Made by a program: the position numbers and the translations under genes | Source: an uncultured Gammaproteobacteria bacterium | GTDB taxonomy: Bacteria > Pseudomonadota > Gammaproteobacteria > DRJJ01 | Assembly (NCBI GenBank): GCA_947258795.1 | Contig: CAMYJU010000007.1 | Location: forward strand, 234,246 to 298,245 | Length of the DNA: 64,000 nt | Direction of reading: 5' to 3' | In this document: positions 17,887 to 27,641 of the stretch, in pieces | How positions within the stretch are numbered: the first letter of the stretch is position 1 | Layout of the letters: every line of letters begins with the position of its first letter | Notes under the pieces: generated by a model | Seen by the model: only the letters and a program-made list of their open reading frames with translations | Database searches by the model: none | Told to the model about the DNA's origin: nothing

Positions 17887-17947
17887 ATAGTTTAACAGAA
17901 CCGGGTCTGGGCAGTTTCAGGCACGGTAACAGCAAGAGGTAAGGAAC

Positions 17948-18736
17948 ATGGATCCAGCACTTTGGATAGCAAAAACAGGTGTCGATGCACAGCAAACACG
18001 TATGGCTGTGATTTCCAATAACCTGGCTAACGTTAATACAACCGCGTTCAAGCGTGATCGCGCCGTATTTGAGGACCTGCTTTATCGCAATGTACGCCAG
18101 GTAGGTGCGCAGTCTTCACAGGATACACAGATTCCGACCGGACTGGCGGTCGGCACCGGTGTGCGTGCGGTTGCAACCGAGAAAATCTATACCCAGGGTA
18201 ACCTGGTGCAGACAAACAACAATCTCGATCTCGCTGTTCAGGGGCGCGGATTCTTCCAGGTGCTGATGCCGGACGGCAATACCGGTTATACCCGTGCCGG
18301 CAGTTTTCAACTGGACTCGACCGGGCAGATGGTGACCGCCAGCGGCTATCCGTTGCAGCCCTCGATCACGATTCCGAATAACACGCTCAGCGTGACTATT
18401 TCGTCAGACGGTATCGTCAGCGCCCTGGCAGCAGGCAATAATGCGCCTACACAGGTCGGCACCATCCAGATGGCCGATTTCATCAATCCGGGCGGCCTGC
18501 AGGCCGAAGGCGAGAACATATTCCAGGAAACGGTCTCCAGTGGCAGTCCGCAGACCAGCAACCCGGGACTGAACGGACTGGGTACCCTACAGCAGGGTTT
18601 CCTGGAAACTTCCAACGTGAGCGTGGTCGAGGAACTGGTGAACATGATCGAGACCCAGCGCGCGTTCGAAATGAATTCCAAGGCGATCTCAACCATGGAT
18701 GACATGCTGAGATTTGTCAGCAACCAGATTGGTTAA
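17948..18736 (+). CDS. flgG: FlgG, distal rod protein
   Basis: A 262-residue distal rod subunit. The N-terminus [32 protein letters not shown] and C-terminus [36 protein letters not shown] are nearly invariant FlgG features, and [14 protein letters not shown] lies between. The length equals the family norm (about 260). An AAGAGGTAAGGA site precedes the start. Confidence 0.97.
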   Translation: MDPALWIAKTGVDAQQTRMAVISNNLANVNTTAFKRDRAVFEDLLYRNVRQVGAQSSQDTQIPTGLAVGTGVRAVATEKIYTQGNLVQTNNNLDLAVQGRGFFQVLMPDGNTGYTRAGSFQLDSTGQMVTASGYPLQPSITIPNNTLSVTISSDGIVSALAAGNNAPTQVGTIQMADFINPGGLQAEGENIFQETVSSGSPQTSNPGLNGLGTLQQGFLETSNVSVVEELVNMIETQRAFEMNSKAISTMDDMLRFVSNQIG

Positions 18737-18813
18737 CAGTCAACTGACTGACGTGGCATGAATATCGCATAGCATTGTTAATGTGATGTGATTTTGGCAC
18801 CGAGGAACCAAGA

Positions 18814-19497
18814 ATGAACTATCGTCAAATTGTCATTACCTGTATCGCGGCGAGCAGCCTGTTGCAGACCGGCTGTATCTCCGTGCAGCAGAAACCTGCC
18901 AGGGACTTCACTGCGTCAGCTCCGGTCAATTATATTCCGCCGGAGCCGAAGTCAGGTTCGATCTATAACCAGCAGACTGCGATCCCGTTGTTCGAGGATC
19001 ACAAGGCAGGACGTATTGGCGATATTCTGACTATTGTGCTTCAGGAAAACACCCAGGCCAAGAAAAACGCCGAGACCAAACTGGCCAAATCAACCGATAT
19101 CGATACCGGCATGCCAACCCTGCTGGGTCGGCCTACGACCCTGAACGGTACCGAGGTGTTGAACTTTGAGGTCGAAACCGAAACGGAATTCGAAGGTAAA
19201 GGCGATAGCCAGCAGAGTAACCAGTTAAGCGGCACGATCAGTGTTACGGTTTATGGTGTGTTACCGAACGGCAACCTGCAGGTCAGGGGACAGAAATTCG
19301 TACAACTGAACCAGGGCGAGGAATATGTGCAGATATCGGGTATCGTCCGGCCCTCTGATATCGATGCCAATAACCAGGTCATTTCAACCAAGGTCGCGGA
19401 TGCACGGATTGCATACAGTGGTACCGGTGCCGTGGCCGACAGCAACGCCGCCGGCTGGTTGACCCGTTTCTTCGTCAGTGCATTCTGGCCATTCTGA
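18814..19497 (+). CDS. flgH: FlgH, L-ring lipoprotein
   Basis: A 227-residue outer-membrane ring subunit. A lipoprotein signal ends in LLQTGC, so Cys21 would be lipidated. Typical FlgH strings are [59 protein letters not shown] and [22 protein letters not shown], ending in the family's FFVSAFWPF. FlgI follows directly. Confidence 0.96.
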   Translation: MNYRQIVITCIAASSLLQTGCISVQQKPARDFTASAPVNYIPPEPKSGSIYNQQTAIPLFEDHKAGRIGDILTIVLQENTQAKKNAETKLAKSTDIDTGMPTLLGRPTTLNGTEVLNFEVETETEFEGKGDSQQSNQLSGTISVTVYGVLPNGNLQVRGQKFVQLNQGEEYVQISGIVRPSDIDANNQVISTKVADARIAYSGTGAVADSNAAGWLTRFFVSAFWPF

Positions 19498-19507
19498 GGT
19501 GGACGTC

Positions 19508-20656
19508 ATGACCAGAAAAATTTACAAGGGGCCAACCGTCAGCAAACTGTTACTGACAGCATGCATCGTGATGCTGGTACTGCTGGCGGGTGTTACCAAT
19601 ATTGCGAAAGCGGATCGTCTGAAAGACCTGGTGTCGATCAGCGGTATACGCTCTAACCAACTGGTCGGTTATGGTTTGGTGGTCGGACTGGACGGCACCG
19701 GTGACTCAACCAATCAGACCGTCTTTACCATCCAGAGTCTGAAGAGCATGTTACGTCGCTATGGCATTACCTTACCACCAAACGTCAATCCAAGACTGGA
19801 TAACATTGCGGCGGTTTCGGTGCATGCCGTGTTACCGCCGTTTAGCAAGATCGGACAAAAGATAGATATAACCGTTTCTTCACTCGGTAATGCAGACAGT
19901 CTCAGGGGAGGCAGCTTGCTGATGACACCATTGAAAGGCGCGGATGGACAGACCTATGCGATTGCACAGGGTAACCTGGTGGTTGGCGGTTTTGGTGCCA
20001 AGGGTAATGATGGTTCGCGCGTGGTTGTGAATGTGCCCAGTGCCGGACGGATACCGAACGGGGCCTCGGTCGAAAAGCTGGTCAATACCGGTTTTGCCGA
20101 AGGCGATACCATCACCCTGAATCTGCATAGTGCCGATTTCACTACCGCTAATCGCATCAGTGGCGCGATTAATCGACTGGTTGGGCAGGGTACTGCACGT
20201 CCGGTCGATGCTATATCGATCAATGTGAATGCGCCGAAAGACGCCGCACAACGCGTTGCATTTGTATCATTTCTGGAAGAAATCAATGTTGAACCGGCCG
20301 ACGCACCGGCCAGAATAATTGTCAATGCACGTACCGGCACGATCGTGGTCGGCGATCATGTGCGCGTGATGCCATTCGCTGTAACGCATGGCAGTCTGAC
20401 AGTGGCTATTACAGAGAGTCAGGATGTCAGTCAGCCAGCAGCTTTTGCGAGAAGAGGCAGGACGGTGGTTACCGATGCCACGGATATCAGTATCGAACAG
20501 GAGCAGGCGCGCATGCTGATGTTCGATAGCGGTGTGACCTTGCGTGACCTGGTACGTGCCGTTAACGAAGTTGGTGCAGCGCCAGGTGACCTGATGGCAA
20601 TACTGGAAGCGCTGAAGCAGTCCGGTGCGTTACGCGCGGAACTGATTGTGATCTAG
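19508..20656 (+). CDS. flgI: FlgI, P-ring protein
   Basis: A 382-residue periplasmic ring subunit with a signal peptide (about residues 15-36, ending NIAKADR). Conserved regions: [56 protein letters not shown] and [21 protein letters not shown], plus the C-terminal [27 protein letters not shown]. The start at ATG 19508 places the signal peptide correctly; the frame is open back to 19478 inside flgH. Confidence 0.96.
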   Translation: MTRKIYKGPTVSKLLLTACIVMLVLLAGVTNIAKADRLKDLVSISGIRSNQLVGYGLVVGLDGTGDSTNQTVFTIQSLKSMLRRYGITLPPNVNPRLDNIAAVSVHAVLPPFSKIGQKIDITVSSLGNADSLRGGSLLMTPLKGADGQTYAIAQGNLVVGGFGAKGNDGSRVVVNVPSAGRIPNGASVEKLVNTGFAEGDTITLNLHSADFTTANRISGAINRLVGQGTARPVDAISINVNAPKDAAQRVAFVSFLEEINVEPADAPARIIVNARTGTIVVGDHVRVMPFAVTHGSLTVAITESQDVSQPAAFARRGRTVVTDATDISIEQEQARMLMFDSGVTLRDLVRAVNEVGAAPGDLMAILEALKQSGALRAELIVI

Positions 20657-20668
20657 GGCTCTGGTGTA

Positions 20669-21643
20669 ATGGACGTCACGCCAGCCCTGTATACCGATTT
20701 TTCAGATTTACAGAATCTGAAATATGACAAGTCTGTAGACGAGCAGGCGCGTCTGAAGGCGGTAGCCAAACAGTTCGAAGGCATCTTTCTACAGATGATG
20801 CTCAAGTCCATGCGTGATGCAAATATCGGTGAAGAGCTGTTTGATAACGATCAGGTAAAAATGTATCAGGACCTGTTTGATAAACAGGTCGCCCTGGAAC
20901 TGGGCAACAGCCGTGGGGTCGGGCTTGCGGATATGCTGGCGAAGCAACTGGACAAGTCTTCGCCGGAGCAGGTCAACACTGGCAAGAATATGGCGGATTA
21001 TCAGCGCAATGTATTCCATCGGATCAATGAGCTTTCGGCCAGGTCCAGGCTGGAGATGAATAATCCCCAGGTCGTTGCAGCCACCACCGGCAACATGGCT
21101 GCCGGCATGACACAAAGGGTGGTCAAGCCGGCCGAAACCGGACAGGTGGAACAGCCATCCTGGGATACACCGGAAGGATTTATTGAATCCCTGATGCCGC
21201 ATGCCCGTACCGTGGCCGGCAAACTGGGCCTGCATCCGGCCTTTATTGTCGCGCAGGCGGCACTTGAGACCGGTTGGGGTGAGCATGTAATGAAAACAGC
21301 TGAAGGCCACAGTAGTCACAACCTGTTTGGGATCAAGGCGGGAAGTCACTGGCAGGGTAATACCGTTAGTTCAGATACGCTGGAATTCAGGGATGGTGTG
21401 ATGAAACAGGAGAAGGCAGCATTCCGCTCCTATTCATCACTGGCAGATGCCTTCCATGACTATGCGAAATTCCTGTCCGACAATCCGCGTTACCGCAAGG
21501 TGGTCAACAGTGGCACTGATGTCGAACAGTTTTCAAACAGTCTGAGCAAAGCCGGCTATGCCACCGATCCGGCGTATGCGAACAAGATTAGGGCGATTGT
21601 GCAGAGCGAACGCATGAAGCCATTTTTGAACAACGGTTTTTGA
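20669..21643 (+). CDS. flgJ: FlgJ, rod-cap protein with peptidoglycan hydrolase domain
   Basis: A 324-residue two-domain protein. Residues about 10-110 are the rod-cap part (AKQFEGIFLQMMLKSMRDA, MYQDLFDKQVALELG). Residues about 165-320 are a glucosaminidase (GH73-like) domain with the catalytic Glu in AQAALETGWGEHV, then NLFGIKAG and FRSYSSLADAFHDYAKFL. The hydrolase opens the cell wall for rod passage. Two-domain FlgJ is the usual beta/gamma-proteobacterial form. Confidence 0.95.
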   Translation: MDVTPALYTDFSDLQNLKYDKSVDEQARLKAVAKQFEGIFLQMMLKSMRDANIGEELFDNDQVKMYQDLFDKQVALELGNSRGVGLADMLAKQLDKSSPEQVNTGKNMADYQRNVFHRINELSARSRLEMNNPQVVAATTGNMAAGMTQRVVKPAETGQVEQPSWDTPEGFIESLMPHARTVAGKLGLHPAFIVAQAALETGWGEHVMKTAEGHSSHNLFGIKAGSHWQGNTVSSDTLEFRDGVMKQEKAAFRSYSSLADAFHDYAKFLSDNPRYRKVVNSGTDVEQFSNSLSKAGYATDPAYANKIRAIVQSERMKPFLNNGF

Positions 21644-21712
21644 TGACGGATCTATTGTTGGTCATGCGAGCGGAGATATTGTTACAGGCGCTGGCCTGAC
21701 CTGGAGAGTAAG

Positions 21713-23644
21713 ATGGCAGGATTTCTAGATATTGGTATTACGGCACTGCTGGCCAATCAGAGGGCATTGACCACGACGTCCCAGAATATCGCCAATGTAA
21801 ATACCCCTGGCTACAGTCGCCAGCGCGTGGAGTTTGCGACCCATCCGCCGCAGTTCGTGGGTGTCGGTTTCCTGGGTAATGGCGTACAGATTACCGATAT
21901 CACCCGGGTATATGACCAGTTCCAGTATGATCAGATCAGGTCATCGACCACCGCATTCAATCAGCAGGACACCTTGTTCCGGTTTTCCAGCCAGGTTGAC
22001 AATCTGCTCGCGAACCAGGACTCCGGACTGCAACCGGTACTGAACGGGATGTTCAGCGGTATACAGGACCTGGCCAATAATCCGGCATCCATAGCCAGTC
22101 GTGATGTCATGTTGAGTTCGGCCAATGACCTTACCGCTCGTTTACAGATTCTTTATGACCGTTTGACAGGTATCCATAATTCGGTAAGTGCCGAGGTGAC
22201 CAGCGCTGTCAACGAGGTCAACTCGCTGGCCAAGGGCATCGCGGACCTGAACAACACCATTGTCACCACCAGCGGCAACAGTAGCGGCGAGGCGAATGAC
22301 CTGCTGGATCAGCGTGATGAACTGATCAGCAGACTGTCCAGCCTGGTCGCGGTTGATACCGTTGAACAGTCAGACGGTACCGTGAATGTCTATATCGGCA
22401 ACGGACAGGCGCTGGTTTCTGGTATTGACCACCAGACACTGACCACCATGCGCGATGAATACGATCCGTCCAGGCTGAATGTCGGTTTTTCATTTGGGGG
22501 TAGTACCGTCGATATCAGCAAGCAGTTGACCGGCGGAAAGCTGGGCGGACTGTTGCAGTTCCGTTCGCAAGTGCTGGACAGCAGTTTTAACCAGCTCGGC
22601 AGGGTCGCGGTTGGTCTGACCACGACGATGAATAACCAGCACCAGCTCGGTATAGACTTGAACGGCAACCCGGGTGGGTTATTGTTTAATGACCTGAGTA
22701 CCACGTTGTCATTCGCGAATGCGAATAATAACGCGGCGACCGATGTGGTCTACAGTGCAACGGTTACTGATGCCGGCATCCTGCAGGCCAGTGACTACGA
22801 ATTGAGTTTTGACGGCGCTAATTACAGCCTTACCCGACTGTCAGACTCAACGGTTGTGGGTAGTGCGGCATCTATCGCGGCCCTGTCTACCAGTGTATCA
22901 GGCACAGAAGGTTTCAGTCTCGGCTTGTCCAGTGGCGCTACTGTCAATGCAGGTGACCGTTTCCTGATCTCGCCGGTTCATAACGCCGCTGGCAATGCCG
23001 CTGTCGCGATCACTGATCCGCGCAATATTGCGGCGGCTGCACCAATCCTGGCACAGGCAGGCAGTCTTGGGCCCAATAGTACCGCAGCCATAGCGCCGGG
23101 CACTGTAACCAGCGGTCCACCAACAGACCCTAATCTGACCCAGACAGTTACCATTACCTTTACCGGATCGGGTACCTTTGATGTGACCGGGACAGGCACC
23201 GGTAATCCAACCGGTGTAGCCTATACTTCGGGTGGCGATATTTCCTTTAATGGCTGGACCACCCAGATCAGCGGCACACCCGAGGCGGGTGATGTGTTTA
23301 CCATCCAGGTCAACAGTAACCCGGCCGGCGATAATCGTAACGCGCTGGCGATGGGAGCAATTCAGGATCTTTCTGCGCTGGAGAACAATACCCTGACGAT
23401 ACAGGAGGCATTTGGCCGCCTGGTTTCATCGACCGGTGCACAGACCCGTAGTGCGGAATTCGGTGCCGAGGCGCAGTCGGTATTACTGGAACAGGCAATC
23501 AATGATCGTCAGTCCACCTCGGGTGTCAATCTTGACGAGGAGGCCGCTAATATACTGCGTTTCCAGCAGGCCTACCAGGCCTCTTCCCAGATTATCAGTA
23601 TCTCGAATTCACTGTTTGACAGCATACTGAATGCTTTAAGATGA
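21713..23644 (+). CDS. flgK: FlgK, hook-filament junction protein 1
   Basis: A 643-residue junction protein, somewhat longer than the Salmonella protein (553) because of an enlarged central Thr/Gly-rich region (about residues 340-540). The N-terminus ALLANQRALTTTSQNIANVNTPGYSRQRVEF and the C-terminus SGVNLDEEAANILRFQQAYQASSQIISISNSLFDSIL are diagnostic. FlgN is its chaperone in this window. It is 69 bases after flgJ and 10 bases before flgL. Confidence 0.96.
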   Translation: MAGFLDIGITALLANQRALTTTSQNIANVNTPGYSRQRVEFATHPPQFVGVGFLGNGVQITDITRVYDQFQYDQIRSSTTAFNQQDTLFRFSSQVDNLLANQDSGLQPVLNGMFSGIQDLANNPASIASRDVMLSSANDLTARLQILYDRLTGIHNSVSAEVTSAVNEVNSLAKGIADLNNTIVTTSGNSSGEANDLLDQRDELISRLSSLVAVDTVEQSDGTVNVYIGNGQALVSGIDHQTLTTMRDEYDPSRLNVGFSFGGSTVDISKQLTGGKLGGLLQFRSQVLDSSFNQLGRVAVGLTTTMNNQHQLGIDLNGNPGGLLFNDLSTTLSFANANNNAATDVVYSATVTDAGILQASDYELSFDGANYSLTRLSDSTVVGSAASIAALSTSVSGTEGFSLGLSSGATVNAGDRFLISPVHNAAGNAAVAITDPRNIAAAAPILAQAGSLGPNSTAAIAPGTVTSGPPTDPNLTQTVTITFTGSGTFDVTGTGTGNPTGVAYTSGGDISFNGWTTQISGTPEAGDVFTIQVNSNPAGDNRNALAMGAIQDLSALENNTLTIQEAFGRLVSSTGAQTRSAEFGAEAQSVLLEQAINDRQSTSGVNLDEEAANILRFQQAYQASSQIISISNSLFDSILNALR

Positions 23645-23654
23645 GGTTGGTTAT

Positions 23655-24548
23655 ATGAGAATCTCCAGCTTGATGATATCGCAGGCATCGATCAACCAGA
23701 TCCTTGACCAGCAAAGCGAGTTACTTCGGACCCAGTTACAGTTGTCGTCGGGTAACCGGATTTTGTCACCTTCTGATGACCCGGCCGGTGCACGCAAGGT
23801 GCTCGATCTGAATGACGTGATCGAGACATTTGACCAATATCAGCGTAACGCGGACTCGGCCGGTTTCAGCCTGTCGCTGGAAGAGAACGTCTTGACCAGC
23901 GCGACGGATGTATTACAGCGCGCGCGTGAACTGGCGGTGCAGGGGCTCAATGACACAGTAGGCTCGGAAGAGCGTGTCACGATTGCGAAGGAAATCAGGC
24001 AACTGATGGACCAATTGGTATCGGTTGCGAATACACAGGACTCGGATGGCCAGTATATCTTCGGCGGGTATAACACAACCAATACCCCATTCAGTGGTGA
24101 TGGCGCCGGTAATTTCACCTATGCCGGAGACCAGGGCCAGAAGCTGTTACAGATCAGCACCACACGCCAGATCGCAGCGGGTGATTCCGGTTATGACGTG
24201 TTCATGAATATACCCGGAACGACCGTCAATGCGTTCGATACCCTGTATGACCTGGCAACCGGCCTGGAGGCCGATGCACCCACGCAGGCATCATTGGATG
24301 ATATCGATGCGGTCATGCAAAACTTTCAGACCATACGTGCCAGTATCGGTGCGCGCCAGAATGCGCTGGAAAACCAGAAATCGGTGAACGATGATGTGAT
24401 CATCTCCAGTAGGGAAATCCTGTCGGATACACAGGATGTGGATATAGCGGAAGCCGTGGTCGAACTGAACAAGCGCCTGACCGGTTTGCAGGCGGCGCAG
24501 CAGAGCTATACGCGCATACAGGGCCTGTCACTGTTCAACTTTCTTTAA
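23655..24548 (+). CDS. flgL: FlgL, hook-filament junction protein 3
   Basis: A 297-residue flagellin-like junction protein. It has the N-terminal QLSSGNRILSPSDDPAGARKVLDLNDVIE, QYIFGGYNTTNTPFSGDG in the middle, and the C-terminal DTQDVDIAEAVVELNKRLTGLQAAQQSYTRIQGLSLFNFL. It closes the flg operon; a weak hairpin follows and then the sugar island begins. Confidence 0.96.
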   Translation: MRISSLMISQASINQILDQQSELLRTQLQLSSGNRILSPSDDPAGARKVLDLNDVIETFDQYQRNADSAGFSLSLEENVLTSATDVLQRARELAVQGLNDTVGSEERVTIAKEIRQLMDQLVSVANTQDSDGQYIFGGYNTTNTPFSGDGAGNFTYAGDQGQKLLQISTTRQIAAGDSGYDVFMNIPGTTVNAFDTLYDLATGLEADAPTQASLDDIDAVMQNFQTIRASIGARQNALENQKSVNDDVIISSREILSDTQDVDIAEAVVELNKRLTGLQAAQQSYTRIQGLSLFNFL

Positions 24549-24566
24549 TACTATAATAAACAAAAG

Positions 24567-24584
24567 AGCCCGATAGCCCGGGCT
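24567..24584. terminator. Weak hairpin after flgL
   Basis: AGCCCG (24567-24572) pairs with CGGGCT (24579-24584) around a six-base loop. There is no T-run downstream on the plus strand, so read-through into the sugar island is likely; the short T-tract lies on the minus side. Confidence 0.35.
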
Positions 24585-24608
24585 TCCGACACGATAAGGG
24601 AATAACAT

Positions 24609-25736
24609 ATGTCTGACAGGCTCAAGGTCGCAACGGTAGTCGGAACGCGCCCGGAGCTGATCCGCCTGTCGCGCATTATCGCCCGCCTGGATGCCTGCAC
24701 CCGGCACGCCCTGATACACACCGGACAGAACTACGATTTTGAACTGAACCAGGTGTTCTTTGACGAGCTGGAAATCCGCAAGCCGGATTACTATCTCGAC
24801 GCCGACAAGGGGCCTGTCGCAAAAACCATTGCAGATATACTGCAAAAAATCGCCGTCGTGTTTGCAGAAACCGAACCGGACGCGGTGCTGATACTGGGCG
24901 ATACCAACAGCAGCTTGTCAGCCATTATCGCCAAGAAAATGAAAATCCCGATTTTTCACATGGAGGCGGGCAATCGCTGTTTCGACCAGCGCGTGCCGGA
25001 AGAAACTAATCGCAAAATTGTGGATGTAACCAGTGATATTAATCTCCCATACAGTGATATTGCCAGGGAATACCTGTTGCGCGAAGGTTTTCCTCCGGAC
25101 CGGGTAATCAAGACCGGTAGCCCAATGCGTGAAGTGGTTGATTACTACAGCACCGGCATCGAACAATCGGATGTGCTTGCTCAGTTCGGCATAGACAAGG
25201 GCCGTTATTTTGTGGTCAGTTCTCATCGCGAGGAAAATGTCGATGACCCGGAAAATATGATGCGGCTGGTCAGTATGCTAAATGTGTTGGCCGAAAAATA
25301 CCAACAGCCGGTGATCGTCTCAACCCATCCGCGTACACGTAACCGGCTCGACAAGCTGGATATCAAGTTGCACCCGCAGGTCAGGATGCAGAAACCGCTA
25401 GGCTTCTTCGACTATATCCAGCTGCAGAAGAACGCACATGCGGTATTGTCTGACAGCGGCACACTGACCGAAGAGGCATCGATTATCGGTTTTAATGCAC
25501 TGAATATCCGCGAGGCGCATGAAAGACCGGAAGGCATGGAAGAGGCGGTCGCGATCATGACCGGATTCAATATCGACCGCATCATGCAGGGGCTGTCCGT
25601 TCTGGATAACCGCAGCGACACTTTTGTACCTGAAGTTGTACAGGATTACCAGGTCAGCAATGTATCAGAGAAAATCGTACGCATTATTCACAGCTACACC
25701 GACTATGTTAATCGTGTGGTGTGGTCAAAGTCCTGA
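24609..25736 (+). CDS. Non-hydrolysing UDP-HexNAc 2-epimerase (WbjD/FnlC/WecB-like)
   Basis: A 375-residue cytoplasmic sugar-nucleotide epimerase. The start VATVVGTRPELIRLSRIIARLD with LIHTGQNYDFELNQVFFDEL, followed by FHMEAGNRCFDQRVPEETNRKIVD, SSHREENVD, STHPRTRNRL and SDSGTLTEEASIIG, matches the CapG/WbjD/FnlC branch of WecB-type 2-epimerases. In those pathways it makes the final C2 inversion on a 6-deoxy-HexNAc nucleotide sugar (L-FucNAc or L-QuiNAc type). The RmlD-like reductase follows after 40 bases and a CapE/WbjB-like dehydratase lies at 29754, completing a plausible route. The exact product is inferred. Confidence 0.8.
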   Translation: MSDRLKVATVVGTRPELIRLSRIIARLDACTRHALIHTGQNYDFELNQVFFDELEIRKPDYYLDADKGPVAKTIADILQKIAVVFAETEPDAVLILGDTNSSLSAIIAKKMKIPIFHMEAGNRCFDQRVPEETNRKIVDVTSDINLPYSDIAREYLLREGFPPDRVIKTGSPMREVVDYYSTGIEQSDVLAQFGIDKGRYFVVSSHREENVDDPENMMRLVSMLNVLAEKYQQPVIVSTHPRTRNRLDKLDIKLHPQVRMQKPLGFFDYIQLQKNAHAVLSDSGTLTEEASIIGFNALNIREAHERPEGMEEAVAIMTGFNIDRIMQGLSVLDNRSDTFVPEVVQDYQVSNVSEKIVRIIHSYTDYVNRVVWSKS

Positions 25737-25776
25737 TAGTCATGTGTAGTCAGGTTCATCAAAAGCAGGCTCGACG

Positions 25777-26649
25777 ATGAAAAAGGTACTGGTACTGGGT
25801 GCAGGGGGCATGCTGGGTCATCAGATGCTACACCAGCTGGCTGCTCAATACACTGTTGCAGGTACGACCAGAAACTATGACCAGCAACTGGCGCATACCG
25901 GTGCCAACCTGTATTCCGGTGTCAATGTTCAGGACATCGACACCGTCGAAAACCGCATCGACAGTTTTATGCCTGATGTCGTGCTTAATGCGGTTGGCGT
26001 GATCAAACAGTTGCAGGAATCCACTAATGCCGAATTGTCCATTCATATCAATTCGCTGTTTCCGCATCAGTTGGCCAGAATCTGTAGTGAACGATCAATC
26101 CGGCTGATCCTGTTCAGTACAGACTGCGTGTTCAGTGGCAGCAAAGGCAAGCCCTATACCGAGGAAGATGTTGCCGATGCCCGTGACCTGTATGGCCTGA
26201 GCAAGTATATGGGGGAGGTGCAGCAATCAAATGTGCTGACCCTGCGCACTTCCATCATCGGGCATGAACTGAAGGGTAAACACAGCCTGCTGGAATGGGT
26301 GCTGTCACAGGCAGGGGCCGCTATTAATGGCTATGCCGGTGCGTTGTACAGTGGCTTTACGACACTGGAGATGTCTCGTATTGTATCGATGTTGATTGAT
26401 GACTATCCTGAGATGCATGGGCTATACCATGTTTCCAGTGATGCAATCAGCAAGTACGATCTGATCAATATGATCAACGAAGCCTATGATCTGGGTATAA
26501 CGATCAACAAGGATGAAGCATTTGTGTGTGACCGGAGGCTGGATAGCAATCTGTTTCGCAGGCAAACCGGCTACCAGCCACCATCATGGCATGAGATGAT
26601 CTGCAAGGCGCATGAAGAGTACAGCAAGACTGGTACTGGCCAGGGATGA
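25777..26649 (+). CDS. RmlD-like sugar-nucleotide reductase (SDR)
   Basis: A 290-residue short-chain dehydrogenase of the extended RmlD type. The Rossmann start is KVLVLGAGGMLGHQML. It has NAVGVIKQL, FSTDCVFSG, and the YGLSKYMGE catalytic Tyr-x-x-x-Lys. It lacks the extra C-terminal cupin of WbjC/CapF (about 370 residues), so it is closer to the reductases (WbvR-type) used for L-QuiNAc-like sugars than to the FucNAc enzyme. It likely reduces the 4-keto group made by the dehydratase at 29754. Confidence 0.75.
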   Translation: MKKVLVLGAGGMLGHQMLHQLAAQYTVAGTTRNYDQQLAHTGANLYSGVNVQDIDTVENRIDSFMPDVVLNAVGVIKQLQESTNAELSIHINSLFPHQLARICSERSIRLILFSTDCVFSGSKGKPYTEEDVADARDLYGLSKYMGEVQQSNVLTLRTSIIGHELKGKHSLLEWVLSQAGAAINGYAGALYSGFTTLEMSRIVSMLIDDYPEMHGLYHVSSDAISKYDLINMINEAYDLGITINKDEAFVCDRRLDSNLFRRQTGYQPPSWHEMICKAHEEYSKTGTGQG

Positions 26650-26684
26650 TATTTGCAACGGACTGAACTATTGGAGCAAACAAG

Positions 26685-27626
26685 ATGATGAACTCGGTCA
26701 ATTGGTTATCCAGGGAAACCTTGTTTCCGGCAGTAAGCCAGATACTGGATAAGGTCGACACCTTGCTGGATATCGGTTGCGGTATCAAGCCGCAGAACCT
26801 GGTCGTACCCAAGGTACATATATGCTGCGAGCCCTACTCGGAATATGTCGAGAACCTGCAACAGAATGTTAACGCCTTGACGGATAGAAGCTTTCTTATT
26901 CTGCAGGCAACCTGGGCAGAGGCGGTTAGGGTATTTCCGCCAAAGTCTGTCGATACGATATACCTGGCCGATGTGATCGAACACCTGGACAAGGAAGAGG
27001 GTGCACAGTTGCTCAGGGAAACGGAGAAGATCGCGCGCAGGCAAATCGCAATCTTTACGCCTTACGGTTTCATGCCTCAGTGTCATCCGGATGGCGTGGA
27101 TGCATGGGGTATGAATGGTGGTGACTGGCAGGAACATAAATCCGGCTGGTTACCGGAAGACTTCGGCCCTGGATGGGATTTTTATGCATGCAAGGACTTC
27201 CATCCCAATGACCATAGCGGACGCCCGTTTGAGAAACCCTACGGTGCATTCTGGGCGGTCAGGAATATGGGTACCGAATCGGACAGGCTGAATGCAGAAG
27301 GCGAGGCCCTGTTCCAGTCAGGCAATAAAGGTAATGCCTGTGATGCGTTTATTAACGCGATTCGTGAAGACTCCGACAATCCCAATCCGTATATTAATAT
27401 GGGTGTGCTGGCCTGGGAGTATGGTTCTGCGGAAATGGGGCTCAGGTTTATCAAGGCTGCGCTGGACATCGAACCATCAAATCAGGACGCGGCGCTGAAC
27501 AGCGTTCTGATGTTACAGGCCCTGGGCCAGGGGGAGGCGGCGCTTGAAATGACCCGGTTTTATAGTCAGCAGTTTAGTGACAATGCACAATTCCGTCAGC
27601 TGCTGCAGGAGATGGAGCAAGGATGA
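26685..27626 (+). CDS. SAM methyltransferase with C-terminal TPR
   Basis: A 313-residue cytoplasmic protein. Residues about 25-200 form a class I methyltransferase: LLDIGCGIKPQNL (SAM loop), YLADVIEHLDKEEGAQLL (motif after the acidic strand), then IFTPYGFMPQ. Residues about 205-310 hold two to three TPR-like repeats (NAEGEALFQSGNKGNACDAF, PYINMGVLAWEYGSAEMGLRF). The substrate is unknown; its position argues for sugar or flagellin modification. It ends 15 bases from the convergent gene, which has the same two kinds of domain in reverse order. Confidence 0.7.
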   Translation: MMNSVNWLSRETLFPAVSQILDKVDTLLDIGCGIKPQNLVVPKVHICCEPYSEYVENLQQNVNALTDRSFLILQATWAEAVRVFPPKSVDTIYLADVIEHLDKEEGAQLLRETEKIARRQIAIFTPYGFMPQCHPDGVDAWGMNGGDWQEHKSGWLPEDFGPGWDFYACKDFHPNDHSGRPFEKPYGAFWAVRNMGTESDRLNAEGEALFQSGNKGNACDAFINAIREDSDNPNPYINMGVLAWEYGSAEMGLRFIKAALDIEPSNQDAALNSVLMLQALGQGEAALEMTRFYSQQFSDNAQFRQLLQEMEQG

Positions 27627-27641
27627 TCGAACACGCAGGTG

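Noticed and set aside
18787..18813. Sigma-54 promoter before flgH (TTGGCACCGAGG)
   Set aside because: There is a -24-like TGGCAC but no GC/TTGCW box at the required distance.
24567..24584. Strong terminator isolating the flg operon
   Set aside because: The stem is only 6 bp and no T-run follows on the plus strand.
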